NCBI RefSeq assembly: GCF_007988905.1
Contig: NZ_BJVA01000006.1
Span: 117,224-181,223, forward strand
Direction: 5' to 3'
Origin: Gluconobacter kanchanaburiensis NBRC 103587
GTDB lineage: Bacteria; Pseudomonadota; Alphaproteobacteria; Acetobacterales; Acetobacteraceae
Length of the DNA: 64,000 bases
Shown here: piece by piece, positions 33,599-42,402 of the stretch
Layout: every line of letters starts with the position of its first letter
Numbering within the stretch: position 1 is the stretch's first letter
Made by a program: the position numbers and the translations under genes
The notes under the pieces: generated by a model
Databases searched by the model: none
Told to the model about the DNA's origin: nothing
What the model saw: the letters and a program-made list of their open reading frames with translations, nothing else

Positions 33599-35854
33599 TC
33601 AGAGGTCCAGCTCGATGCTGAAGTGATAGGTGCGCGGCAGACCGGCGACCGCCGAGTTCGTGGCTGTACTCACACCATTGATGCTCGACGGATAGACGGA
33701 CGCCCAGTAGCTCTGGTTCGTAACGTTGTTGACCCCGAAACGGAAGACCAGCGGCTGTCCGTAGGCATGGGTCGCATAACGCGCACCCAGGTCCAGCGTG
33801 ACATAGGACGGCGCGAAGGTCGTGTTGTACACATTGGCGGCGCGGCGGCCCATGTAATGAACGTTCGCGTTGACGGCAGCGCCTTTCAGGAAGGGCAGGC
33901 GATAATCCAGCAGCGCGTTCGCCATCAGCGGCGGGACGCCCACGACCTGCTTGTTGGCGGTCTTGGCGGAGTTCGTGTCCAGAAGCTGGGCGTCCAGCCA
34001 GGTCATGCCGCCGAGGAATGTCAGGTTCTCGGTGATGTTGCCCGAAGCCTGGAACTCGACGCCATAATTCCTCTGGTTGCCGAAATTGCCATAGACATTC
34101 GTCGCAGGGTCCACGAAGCCGAACGGGCGCGACATGCGGAAACCCGCGATGTTCACCTGGATGCGTTTGGCGACGAGGATCTTGTAACCGACTTCGTATT
34201 CTTCCGAGCGCAGCGGCGCCGTGACTTCATTGACATTGGCCGACCCCGCAGGTGCCGTCGTTCCTGCCTGAAGCGAGCGCCCCCAGGTGAAATACAGCGT
34301 CTGATTGTCCGTCGGCTTGTACATCAGGCTCGTCATCGGACTGAACGCGGCAGAGCGGTTATAGCTGGACGTCTTGGTTCCCGTCTTGGCGTAGTTGTTC
34401 GTGCTCAGCCAGCTCCAGGCGAGGGATCCCATGATCGACCAGTGTTTGCCGAGCGAGATGGTGTCGCCTGCCAGCAGTGACTGGTTCATCGTATCGGCGG
34501 ATTTGTAGCGGCCGGAATAATACGGTTGGACGCTCGCGAAGCTCTTCGGATGGCCGATCGTGGCTTCTCCCAGCGTCAGGGTGCCGGTCGAGGATGTGGG
34601 GTTGTAGTTCCCCATGACATACCCGTTCGTACCGAGTTCGATCTGGTGACGCAGCGGACCGGTGCGGAACTTGCCGTTCAGGTAGGCCATGTTGCTGCCG
34701 GCCACGAAGTCATTGGCTGTCAAAGCCGCCGAAATCGTCTGGCGGTACAGTCCCGCGGAATTGAGAAGCTGGTTCGATGTACTGAACACGTTCCGGGCCG
34801 CGTTCTGCCACAATCCGCCGAGCTTCAGGCTCCAGTTGTCGTTGAAGGTATGGATGATCTTGGCCATGGCCGTGTCGGTTTCCATGTTATAGCCCGCCTG
34901 TGGCTGGCCATAACCCTTCTGGCTCAGATCCGGTGCCTGGGGAAGCTGGATCGCGGTGCTGTACGCGAAACCGCCCGGATAGCCACGTTCGGCATAGGTG
35001 TACTGGCTGGCGTCGATCTGGATGACGGTCTTGGGCGAGAGATGGATGTCGAAATCGCCGCTGACGAGATCACGCCGCAGATGCGAGCCTTCGACATAAC
35101 CTTCGCCGTTCTGGTTCAGCAGGTTCAGGCGATATCCGAACCAGCCGTTCTTTCCCACCCGACCTGAGACATCTGCGCTCTCCAGTGGGGAGCCGATGGA
35201 ATCCGTTCCCACGACGAAGCGCTCGGTCATCCGGTCCGTCGGGCGCTTGAGCGTGAAGTCGAATGTTCCCGCCGGATTCTGGGGGCCGTAAAGGGCGCCT
35301 GCCAGACCGTTGAGAACCTGAAGGCTGTCGAACTGTTCGGCAGCGTAAGGCGTGGTGATGACCATATTCAGCCCGTCCATGCGGGTATTGGCAATTACAT
35401 CGCCTTCAAAGCCGCGGGACTGCGGACGGCTGGTATTCGGATCGCCGCGCATTTCGAGCTGCGCTGAGGGAACATAAGCCACCAGGTCGTTGATATTACG
35501 GGTCTGCTGGTTGACCAGGACGTCGTGAGGAACCGCCATGATGGACATTGGCGTATCAAGGATCGAACGCGTTCCGAGCGGGCCGAGAGCCACGTTTTTC
35601 GTCCGGTAATCAGCAGCGGTTCCGGAGCCGTTGCGTCGGTGGACGACGATGGTTTCCGGTTTCGGGGTGATGGTCGCTGCTTTTTCGGCGGCCCGTGTCG
35701 GGGAGGTGGGCGAGGAAACGGATGAAGGGCGGGAAGGAGTGTGACCTGGAGTTGCGTCCGCACGCGAAGATGGTTGCGTTTCCGCTGCAAATGCTGGCAG
35801 ACTGCTCAGAACAGAACCGGAGAGAAGGCAAAGCAGCAGGCGTGCAGATTTCAT
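33599..35854 (-). CDS. TonB-dependent siderophore receptor
   Basis: A 751-residue receptor: signal peptide MKSARLLLCLLSGSVLSSL cleaved near AFAAE, TonB box PETIVVHR near 69, plug domain with LGTRSILDTPMSIMAVPHDV, DLVAYVPSAQLEMRGDP, SRGFEGDVIANTRMDGLN, VLNGLAGALYGPQNPAGT (FhuA/FpvA style), and a barrel ending GLPRTYHFSIELDL with a terminal aromatic-leucine pair. It probably takes up ferric-siderophore. The upstream region contains a Fur-like stretch and an imperfect palindrome (35910-35926). No other iron-uptake gene is adjacent. Confidence 0.92.
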   Translation of the reverse strand: MKSARLLLCLLSGSVLSSLPAFAAETQPSSRADATPGHTPSRPSSVSSPTSPTRAAEKAATITPKPETIVVHRRNGSGTAADYRTKNVALGPLGTRSILDTPMSIMAVPHDVLVNQQTRNINDLVAYVPSAQLEMRGDPNTSRPQSRGFEGDVIANTRMDGLNMVITTPYAAEQFDSLQVLNGLAGALYGPQNPAGTFDFTLKRPTDRMTERFVVGTDSIGSPLESADVSGRVGKNGWFGYRLNLLNQNGEGYVEGSHLRRDLVSGDFDIHLSPKTVIQIDASQYTYAERGYPGGFAYSTAIQLPQAPDLSQKGYGQPQAGYNMETDTAMAKIIHTFNDNWSLKLGGLWQNAARNVFSTSNQLLNSAGLYRQTISAALTANDFVAGSNMAYLNGKFRTGPLRHQIELGTNGYVMGNYNPTSSTGTLTLGEATIGHPKSFASVQPYYSGRYKSADTMNQSLLAGDTISLGKHWSIMGSLAWSWLSTNNYAKTGTKTSSYNRSAAFSPMTSLMYKPTDNQTLYFTWGRSLQAGTTAPAGSANVNEVTAPLRSEEYEVGYKILVAKRIQVNIAGFRMSRPFGFVDPATNVYGNFGNQRNYGVEFQASGNITENLTFLGGMTWLDAQLLDTNSAKTANKQVVGVPPLMANALLDYRLPFLKGAAVNANVHYMGRRAANVYNTTFAPSYVTLDLGARYATHAYGQPLVFRFGVNNVTNQSYWASVYPSSINGVSTATNSAVAGLPRTYHFSIELDL

Positions 35855-35909
35855 GAACGGTCGATCCTGATCGGTCTATATCGTAAAGCTGGTGCATCCT
35901 TTCCGGATT

Positions 35910-35939
35910 TTGGCACTTGGTGTCAAAATGATTCTCCCG
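35910..35939. promoter_or_regulatory. candidate iron-regulator site upstream of siderophore receptor
   Basis: Between the siderophore receptor and NT5C-like genes, 35910-35926 is an imperfect palindrome (TTGGCAC, 3-nt centre, GTGTCAA; 6 of 7 pairs). Next to it, AAAATGATTCTC resembles half of a Fur box. Position 55-85 nt upstream of the receptor start fits an operator. Confidence 0.3.
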
Positions 35940-36005
35940 ATTTCGTGCAATCTCTGCATGAGTTTGCTCGCCCCTGTTTCCTGAAAGACACAGAGGTAGC
36001 GTTTT

Positions 36006-36560
36006 TCATCGCTTCCCATCGATCTCGTCCACAATTGTCAGGGCATCCTGCCAGGTCCCGGCGCGCGGGTTCCAGATATCCGACATATTGTGAGGGGCCG
36101 TAAACAGAATGCCCTGTCCCTGAAACCGTCTGAAATGGCGAAGATTGTCGTCGATCATCACATCTGCGGCGAGAATGCTTTTGTCTCCGCAGAAAACGAT
36201 ATTAAGCGGGGAAATGCAGGGGAAGTGCTCCCGCAGCCATGCAAATTTCGGGGCGCATGAAGCAGGATATTCCATGGCAGCGGTCGTGATGAAGACTTCA
36301 CATGTTTCGCACAGTGCTGAAATAGCCTCCTGAGCACCTGGCATGACGGAGAGTGTCGCAAAGAAATCACCCTGATGGAGCATGGTTTCCATGGCGGCGA
36401 ATTCGTCAGGCGTCACGAGATCCCTGAAATGACGTCCCTGAAGCTCGGTATCGCTCCAGTCATAACCAAAGGTTTCGCGGAACCATGTTCTTTGCGCCGA
36501 ACACGCATCGGCAATGACTTCATCCATGTCGATAGCAAGACGCAGGCGGGGTTTGGACAT
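36006..36560 (-). CDS. 5'(3')-deoxyribonucleotidase-like HAD phosphatase
   Basis: A 184-residue HAD protein of the NT5C type. The nucleophile motif is AIDMDEVIAD (residues 9-18), motif II is VFITTAAM near 91, and the metal-site motif DVMIDDNLRHF near 133. It dephosphorylates nucleoside monophosphates or similar small substrates. GGAGA lies about 6 nt before the ATG. It follows the siderophore receptor promoter region on the same strand and reads alone. The upstream DNA (36570-36710) is strikingly AT-rich. Confidence 0.8.
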   Translation of the reverse strand: MSKPRLRLAIDMDEVIADACSAQRTWFRETFGYDWSDTELQGRHFRDLVTPDEFAAMETMLHQGDFFATLSVMPGAQEAISALCETCEVFITTAAMEYPASCAPKFAWLREHFPCISPLNIVFCGDKSILAADVMIDDNLRHFRRFQGQGILFTAPHNMSDIWNPRAGTWQDALTIVDEIDGKR

Positions 36561-36589
36561 GATCTTCTCCGGGGAATATTAATGAAAAT

Positions 36590-36710
36590 ATCTGAATAAT
36601 TACTTGAATTAAAATCTATAGAGATTTAATATATTATTTATAAAGTAGAAAATTAAATTAAACTATTACTGTTATTTATTTTTGAGAATTTAATTTCTGG
36701 CTCTTGTCTG
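36590..36710. other. AT-rich intergenic stretch
   Basis: About 120 bases between the NT5C-like gene and the TolC gene are almost entirely A and T, unlike the GC-rich neighbours. It carries no ORF and probably includes the promoter of the leftward NT5C-like gene; it may also bind a nucleoid protein. No repeat or insertion-sequence end is recognised. Confidence 0.5.
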
Positions 36711-36750
36711 CGGAGTGACCTGCTCGGAATACCTTCTGGTATTTCGAGCA

Positions 36751-38385
36751 TCAGTCGCGGCTGATTGATCCAGTTCCAAAAGCGAGGCCCGCTGCTGCAA
36801 TAAGGGCCGCATAATAGGCGTCGGAATGGCTGAGAGTTGCGTCCAGATATCCGTTTTGAGCGATACTGGTCTGGGTCAGTGATCCGACACCACTGCGATA
36901 AGCTGTGGTGGAAGCGTCGAAACTGGTTTTTGCTGCGGTTTCAAGTCGTCCCGAAGCGGCATAGGCGCTCAGGCTTGTCCGCAGGGCATTCTCTGCCGCG
37001 ACGATCTGTTTGACGGAGCTGTCTACGGTCTGCCGAAGGGTCGCATCCGCGCTATCCGACTGGTCCTGCGCCTGCTTCAGTAAGGCCGCGCGGGTTCCGC
37101 CGTCGAAGATCGGGACAGTGATGCCGCCGAGGATCAGGCTACTGAAGGAGTTGCTGGACAGGTTCAGCGTTGGCGGCGCTTCACTTCCGACACCCGGGAT
37201 GGAAGAGAGAGCCAGTCGACCGGTCGTGTAAGCGACGTTGCCTGTCATGAAAACCTTGGGCAGGAATTCACTTCGTGCGGCCTGCACTCTGCTTCTTGCG
37301 GCCTTGGCACTGGCATAGGCCGCAAGAACGTCGGGCCTGCGGGAAACGGCCTGCTGGACGAACGCATCCGTCAGACGCATATCGTCCACAGCGAGTGGTC
37401 GGCCGGAAATATCAAGCGTTTCAAGTTTCGACGCTGGGGAAATCCCGATGGCGTTGAGCAGGTCGAGGCGGGTATTTTCTTCGTCGCCTTCGGCCTGAAC
37501 CAGTCGCAGTTCCGTTTGTGCTGTGGCCTGTCGCGCCTGTGTGACATCCACGATCGTGCCCTGACCCTGACGCAGTCTGGCTTCAGCGGAGGTTTGTACG
37601 AACTTCGCATTGTCCCTTGCAAGACGCAGAAGCCGCACGCGGCCTGCGGCGGCTTCATGCGTATAATAGGCAGTCGTTACGCCATAGATGATTTTCTGAT
37701 GGGCTGCGGTAAAGAGGATATTACTGGCGATCTGGGCCTGTTTCGTGGCCTCAATGACGGCTTCGCGTTTTCCGAAATCGAACAGAAGCCATTCCATGCC
37801 CAGTGTCTGGACTTCGCCTGCGCCTGAAGTGTTGTTGCGAATACCGCCCAGTGCGTTTTCGAGACCGCTCAGTCCTGAGTTGATTACGCTGCCCGCCGTG
37901 CCGGCATTGGTGAGAGTGGGGTTTGCTCCGTCATTGCGGCTGTGGTTGTAGCCGCCTATGACTGTCGCGGTCAGGCGTGGCAGATAGGTGCTGCGGGCGA
38001 TCCCGACCGCGAGCGCAGCGTCCCGCGCCATGTTCCAGGCGCGTCGCGTTTCTGGATTTGCGGACTGCGCGATGTCGATCAGTTCCGCCAGCGAGTAGGC
38101 GTGTCCTGTCTGGACCTGAAGTTCCGGTGCGGGTGCTCGTGTGTGGATCCGCGTATTGGAAGGAAGCGTATAGCCTGAGGGCAGATTGAGAGCGTGCGGA
38201 TCATGTCGGCCAGGAAGGATCTCGCCGTTGGCGGCGATATTGGGCTGCCATGGCCGGTTCGGCGCTGCGGGTGCGCTGTCCAGAGCCTGTGTCGCGCAGG
38301 ATGCGAGCAGACAGGGCACGAGAAGGGAGCTGAAGCGCAATACAGTGCGGAATGCGAACGCATGAGAGGCGGTCGGGCAGGTCAT
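36751..38385 (-). CDS. TolC-family outer-membrane efflux lipoprotein
   Basis: A 544-residue outer-membrane factor. The N-terminus has a hydrophobic leader and lipobox ending LLASCATQ, so it is probably lipid-anchored. Two TolC/OEP repeats follow, with AYSLAELIDIAQSANPETRRA, a long coiled-coil stretch of Ala/Gln-rich helices, FVQQAVSRRPDVLAAYASAK and PIFDGGTRAALLKQAQDQ (typical of each half). It is the last gene of the DUF1656-HlyD-FUSC operon, overlapping the FUSC stop by 4 nt, and supplies the outer-membrane exit channel. Confidence 0.9.
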   Translation of the reverse strand: MTCPTASHAFAFRTVLRFSSLLVPCLLASCATQALDSAPAAPNRPWQPNIAANGEILPGRHDPHALNLPSGYTLPSNTRIHTRAPAPELQVQTGHAYSLAELIDIAQSANPETRRAWNMARDAALAVGIARSTYLPRLTATVIGGYNHSRNDGANPTLTNAGTAGSVINSGLSGLENALGGIRNNTSGAGEVQTLGMEWLLFDFGKREAVIEATKQAQIASNILFTAAHQKIIYGVTTAYYTHEAAAGRVRLLRLARDNAKFVQTSAEARLRQGQGTIVDVTQARQATAQTELRLVQAEGDEENTRLDLLNAIGISPASKLETLDISGRPLAVDDMRLTDAFVQQAVSRRPDVLAAYASAKAARSRVQAARSEFLPKVFMTGNVAYTTGRLALSSIPGVGSEAPPTLNLSSNSFSSLILGGITVPIFDGGTRAALLKQAQDQSDSADATLRQTVDSSVKQIVAAENALRTSLSAYAASGRLETAAKTSFDASTTAYRSGVGSLTQTSIAQNGYLDATLSHSDAYYAALIAAAGLAFGTGSISRD

Positions 38386-40256
38386 GAAGCAATCCGTTCC
38401 AGTCGTGCTGCGCGCTCGGGAAAATCTGCGCGTCCAGGCGTGGCGAGCAGCTCCTCCGATAGGATCGCGGCGTCGTCAATCGCGCTGCGGGCAGTCTCAA
38501 TTTGGCGCCGGTCAGCGCGCATATGGACAGGCTCGGACATGGCATATTCCAATGTGCGTTCGCTTTCGAGCAGGGCGGACTGGGTCTCGGCGAGAGCCTT
38601 CGTCCGGGTCTGGGGCGTTGTAGCCCGTGTCTGTCGTATCAGGCAGTCTTTCAGTCCGCGCAGTCTGTCACCGAGCCCGTCATAGGCGCTGGCAGGCCAG
38701 AAGCTTGTGAACATGGCATAGGTGATGAAATTGCCGAGCATGATCCCGACGATCCGGTCCCGCGCGGTTGCCATATCGCTGGTCGGGCCGTAGCCCTTGA
38801 GGTCTGTTAGGTAGAATGCGAGCCCGATCTGAAATCCTGCATAGGCAATGCGCTCGTCGCCGGTTTTGACCCAGGCCCCGATCAGGGAGACTACAAATAC
38901 CAGTGCCAGAAAGCCGGTAATGCCATCCAGGTGTGGCATAACGAAAATGATGGAGGCGATCCCGAACGCACCGCCGATCAGGGCGCCTGAAATGCGGAGC
39001 GTCAGTTTGGAGACCATTTCCCCCATTGTTGGAAGTGCGACGATGAAGCAGGTAATGATGCAGGTGTGAATTCCCTGCCAGTCGAGCGCCTTGAATGTCA
39101 GGTAGCTCAGCATCACGGCTGCCGTTCCCTTGACGGCAAAGCGGACGTGGTCGGGATTGCTGAACGCGTCTTCATCGAAAAAGCCGGACTTTTTCTTTTC
39201 TGAGTCCGTTTCGCTGCTTTCGACGGGGGGCGTTGTAAAATTCGGAAGCAGATTCGCCATCTCTCGGATGGTATCGGAGCTCATACTGAGGGCCGGACGC
39301 TCAATGTCGGCTGGATAGTCGCCGTCGGCAAATATGGCCGCCATTTTTTCAAAAACCTGCGTCAGGCAGGCCGCATCGCCTTGCGGTATTGCGCTTCGGC
39401 TTGCTGCATCGGCGAGGGCGAGGATGCTGACGCTGCTAATGGCAGCCTGTTTCAGGCAGGCCAGATCATGAGGAGACCAGATTTTTTCCAGTCCCGCCAT
39501 CTTGACCGATTTCATCATGCCGGTTGTGCCTTCGCGCAGCATGTCCGTAGCCTGTTCGCGCAGACGTCCGTCGGGGTTGTTCAGCAGGCGATACGCCATG
39601 CGAAGTCTGGCAGCGATATCGTTGGTCAGCACTCTGCGCGGAGAGGGGCAGATCAGCAAACCGAGCACGACCATGACCGTCCCGGGCACGGCGAGAAACA
39701 GATCCGTATAAAGCAGGGCGCGCGTTACGACTTCGCCGACCGGAACGTCGTCGATTGCGATCAGCCCATAGATGGTGCTCAGGCCGATCATATAGGCGAC
39801 GGGTTTGAGCTTGCTGGCTGAGCCGAGGAAGAAAAATGCGAAGGACAAAAGGGCGGTGACGATCACCAAGCCCATGGGGTGATCGAGCGTCAGGTGGATC
39901 AGGCCATAGATGATCGTCAGAAGGATCAGGATTACGATATTTACGCCAACACCGACCAGGGCGTTGCTGACACGGTCCTTCTGCCACAGGGCCATGGTCA
40001 CGAGCGCCGGGACGGCCAGTTCCGGAACCTGCCAGATTTCACCAACCAGAACTGTTGTGGTGCATCCTGCTGCCATCCGGATGGCATAACCGAGACGCCC
40101 GGGAGCCGGATCGCTGACAAGGCGCCAGACGCGGCGAAGGCTCAGGCCGGGCGATAATCCTGGTCGTGTCTGATCAGGACATCTCTGGTCCGCACTTATC
40201 CGATCGGACCTCGTTGTGGCAGGTGTATCGGCCGCGTCAGGGACAGGCCGCGCCAT
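38382..40256 (-). CDS. FUSC-family (AaeB-like) inner-membrane efflux protein
   Basis: A 624-residue fusaric-acid-resistance (FUSC/AaeB) protein with two transmembrane bundles (about 45-190 and 395-520) joined by a cytoplasmic region containing SETDSEKKKSGFFDEDAFSN. ATG 40256 is chosen; it overlaps the HlyD gene by 20 nt, whereas the open frame to 40448 reads through HlyD. With DUF1656, HlyD and TolC it forms an aromatic-acid type efflux system of the AaeAB kind, suited to weak-acid export in an acetic-acid bacterium. Substrate inferred from family only. Confidence 0.85.
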   Translation of the reverse strand: MARPVPDAADTPATTRSDRISADQRCPDQTRPGLSPGLSLRRVWRLVSDPAPGRLGYAIRMAAGCTTTVLVGEIWQVPELAVPALVTMALWQKDRVSNALVGVGVNIVILILLTIIYGLIHLTLDHPMGLVIVTALLSFAFFFLGSASKLKPVAYMIGLSTIYGLIAIDDVPVGEVVTRALLYTDLFLAVPGTVMVVLGLLICPSPRRVLTNDIAARLRMAYRLLNNPDGRLREQATDMLREGTTGMMKSVKMAGLEKIWSPHDLACLKQAAISSVSILALADAASRSAIPQGDAACLTQVFEKMAAIFADGDYPADIERPALSMSSDTIREMANLLPNFTTPPVESSETDSEKKKSGFFDEDAFSNPDHVRFAVKGTAAVMLSYLTFKALDWQGIHTCIITCFIVALPTMGEMVSKLTLRISGALIGGAFGIASIIFVMPHLDGITGFLALVFVVSLIGAWVKTGDERIAYAGFQIGLAFYLTDLKGYGPTSDMATARDRIVGIMLGNFITYAMFTSFWPASAYDGLGDRLRGLKDCLIRQTRATTPQTRTKALAETQSALLESERTLEYAMSEPVHMRADRRQIETARSAIDDAAILSEELLATPGRADFPERAARLERIAS

Positions 40257-41286
40257 GCCGGATCTCGATCGTTGCGGTAGCTCCAAGGCGAAGCAGGAGC
40301 GGATTGGTTTTTTCCAGTTGGATGCGGACCGGGAAACGCTGGGCCACATGCACCCAGTCCATCTGACGGGGCACAATCGGCAGCGAACGTGCGATCCCGG
40401 CCGAATCGGCGGAGAGGACGCCCCAGCCGATGCTTTGGACATGCCCACGGATCGGAGTGCGACGGTCGATCATGGAGTAGACTGTTACGCAGTCTCCGAT
40501 CCGCACGGCGCTCAGATTGATTTCCCGGATATTGGCAGTGGCATACCATTCGTCATCTGCAATCAGAGTGAACAGGACCTGCGAGGGTGCCAGAACTTCG
40601 CCGGCTTTGACGCGCAAACTGGTGACGTATCCGTCAGCCGGGGCTTTGACCGTCGTCTGACGAAGTTCGTAGCGTGCAAGATCCAAAACCGTCTGAGCGG
40701 CATCGCGCGCGGCAAGGGAGCTTTTCAGATCCCCGATAGCTGTGGTTGCCGCAGCGGACTGGTTGCGGGATTGGGCCAACGAGACCTCGGCATCGTGCAG
40801 GGCGACGCGGGCCTGATCGTATTGCTGCCACGGGATGTAAGATTTTCCGGCCAGAGGCTGAAGCCGCTGCACGGTACGGGCCGCGAGGTCGCGGTTGGTG
40901 CGGGCCCGGACGACCTGTTCATCCGCACTGGCGGCATTGGAGGTTTTGACGCCCAGAAGACGGGTCTGGTTTTCAACTTCCGCGCTGGCGAGGTCCAGAT
41001 TGGCCTGTGCCTGACGGACGGTCAGTTCATAGGGTTCGGAGTCCAGCCGGTACAGGATGTCGCCCTTGTGGACATGCTGGTTGACCGAAACGTTCAGCTC
41101 TTTCAGTCGACCACCGACGGTCGACGCCACATGCACCATTTCCGCATCGATGCTTCCACTATCGGAAGACGGATGGGCGCTGTCCTCATGGGAGACGTGA
41201 ACGCCGAAGATGGCGGCAGTCCCAACACAGAGAAAGGCGATGATAATACCGACGGTTTTTTTGCCTGAGACGGGAATGCGCTTCAC
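40237..41286 (-). CDS. HlyD-family periplasmic adaptor (AaeA/EmrA-like)
   Basis: About 349 residues: one N-terminal transmembrane helix (VGIIIAFLCVGTAAIFGVHV), the lipoyl half-motif GGRLKELNVSVNQHVHKGD, a coiled-coil hairpin with QANLDLASAEVENQ, and the second lipoyl half VKAPADGYVTSLRVKAGEVL. GTG 41286 starts 2 nt after the DUF1656 stop; another in-frame GTG at 41313 is possible and would overlap. It bridges the FUSC pump to TolC. The operon order DUF1656-HlyD-FUSC-TolC is complete. Confidence 0.85.
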   Translation of the reverse strand: MKRIPVSGKKTVGIIIAFLCVGTAAIFGVHVSHEDSAHPSSDSGSIDAEMVHVASTVGGRLKELNVSVNQHVHKGDILYRLDSEPYELTVRQAQANLDLASAEVENQTRLLGVKTSNAASADEQVVRARTNRDLAARTVQRLQPLAGKSYIPWQQYDQARVALHDAEVSLAQSRNQSAAATTAIGDLKSSLAARDAAQTVLDLARYELRQTTVKAPADGYVTSLRVKAGEVLAPSQVLFTLIADDEWYATANIREINLSAVRIGDCVTVYSMIDRRTPIRGHVQSIGWGVLSADSAGIARSLPIVPRQMDWVHVAQRFPVRIQLEKTNPLLLRLGATATIEIRHGAACP

Positions 41287-41288
41287 GA

Positions 41289-41591
41289 TCAGGGTCCGAA
41301 TACCAGCGTCCACACCGTCAGGGCGGCGACGACGCCCAGTGCGACATAAGTGAAGAGACGAAAGCTGAGCACCGTATCCACCCCCGTTAGCAGGAATAGG
41401 ACCCGAAGCCCAATGGTTGTGGCAATACCTATGAGTCCGCAGAGCATCCAGTCAGGAAAATAGGCTCCCACGATCGGGAACGAGGGGGCACCCCGCAGAG
41501 AACATCCGGCCGTCGCCAGAAAGCATAAAATGCCCGGACGCAGGCTGGCCGAATACCGACAGACAGGCAGAGGCGGGCAGGGAGGTCGCAT
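41289..41591 (-). CDS. DUF1656 small membrane protein (AaeX-like)
   Basis: About 100 residues; the family core is PIVGAYFPDWMLCGLIGIAT to the end, with two transmembrane helices. ATG 41591 is a workable start, though the family is usually nearer 65-70 residues, so a start inside the first 30 residues is possible; the long frame to 41852 is not credible. First gene of the four-gene efflux operon; AaeX-type proteins accompany AaeAB pumps but their role is unclear. Confidence 0.7.
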   Translation of the reverse strand: MRPPCPPLPVCRYSASLRPGILCFLATAGCSLRGAPSFPIVGAYFPDWMLCGLIGIATTIGLRVLFLLTGVDTVLSFRLFTYVALGVVAALTVWTLVFGP

Positions 41592-41754
41592 GAGGGACAA
41601 CGGGACTTTCGCGCGGCCGATTGAAGGTGGCAAGCCTAACACATTCATTTGTGAAAGCCACAGTCTCGGTACATCAAAAAAGGTAGAGAGACGAACCGAT
41701 CCGGTTGTGGGAAGTTTTGGAAGGCGAAGCCGTCTCAGGAGAAGGTGTCGGATA

Positions 41755-42309
41755 ATGAAATACGGTCTTTTCCCCGTGATATTTATTCTGTGTCTGATGT
41801 TTTGTAGGCAGGCCAGTGCCGCGAGGCAGGACCTCGTCCTGTCTCCAGTCAATACGCAGGCCCGCCTGTATGCACGGTCGGCGCTGACGGACGTGGATGG
41901 CAGTTTCGATGATGTGTCAGGTGCGCTGACCTATGATCTGGACCGGCAGAGCTGTCATGTGGAGCTGACGATGAATGTCGCTTCACTGAAGGTCGGAAGT
42001 GCCGTCATGAAACAGATCATGCTTTCCGGTCTGATGCTCGACAGCGACACTCACCCTGTCATGAAATATGTTGGAGACTGCCGTCCACGGATTGTAAGAG
42101 GTCGGCTGCATACTGAATTGGCTGGAACGCTGAGCATGCGTGGTCAGACCCATCCGCTGGTGCTTGCGACCGACCTGCGGTTTCAGGGCAATACGCTAAT
42201 GCGGATCGTCAGCCATGGTACATTCGACCAGCGACAGTGGGGCATGAGTACCCTGCTTCATTCGGTCAATCCCATGGTGAAGGTCGAGACGGTTATCCTG
42301 ATGAAATAG
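41755..42309 (+). CDS. YceI-family periplasmic protein
   Basis: A 184-residue secreted protein: signal peptide MKYGLFPVIFILCLMFCRQA cleaved at ASAA, then a YceI beta-barrel with GSFDDVSGALTYD, MNVASLKVGSAVMKQIML, SDTHPVMKYVGD, LAGTLSMRGQTHPLVLA and DQRQWGM. YceI proteins bind isoprenoid-like lipids. It is divergent from the efflux operon, 163 nt apart. The exact ligand is unknown. Confidence 0.85.
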   Translation: MKYGLFPVIFILCLMFCRQASAARQDLVLSPVNTQARLYARSALTDVDGSFDDVSGALTYDLDRQSCHVELTMNVASLKVGSAVMKQIMLSGLMLDSDTHPVMKYVGDCRPRIVRGRLHTELAGTLSMRGQTHPLVLATDLRFQGNTLMRIVSHGTFDQRQWGMSTLLHSVNPMVKVETVILMK

Positions 42310-42402
42310 TTCGTGATCCGGTCGAGACGGGTTCTTGTGGACGGTTCAGGGGTCGGATAAGCACGAGGCCGGAAATCCTCCGTTTCTCCAGCTTCTGGCC
42401 TC

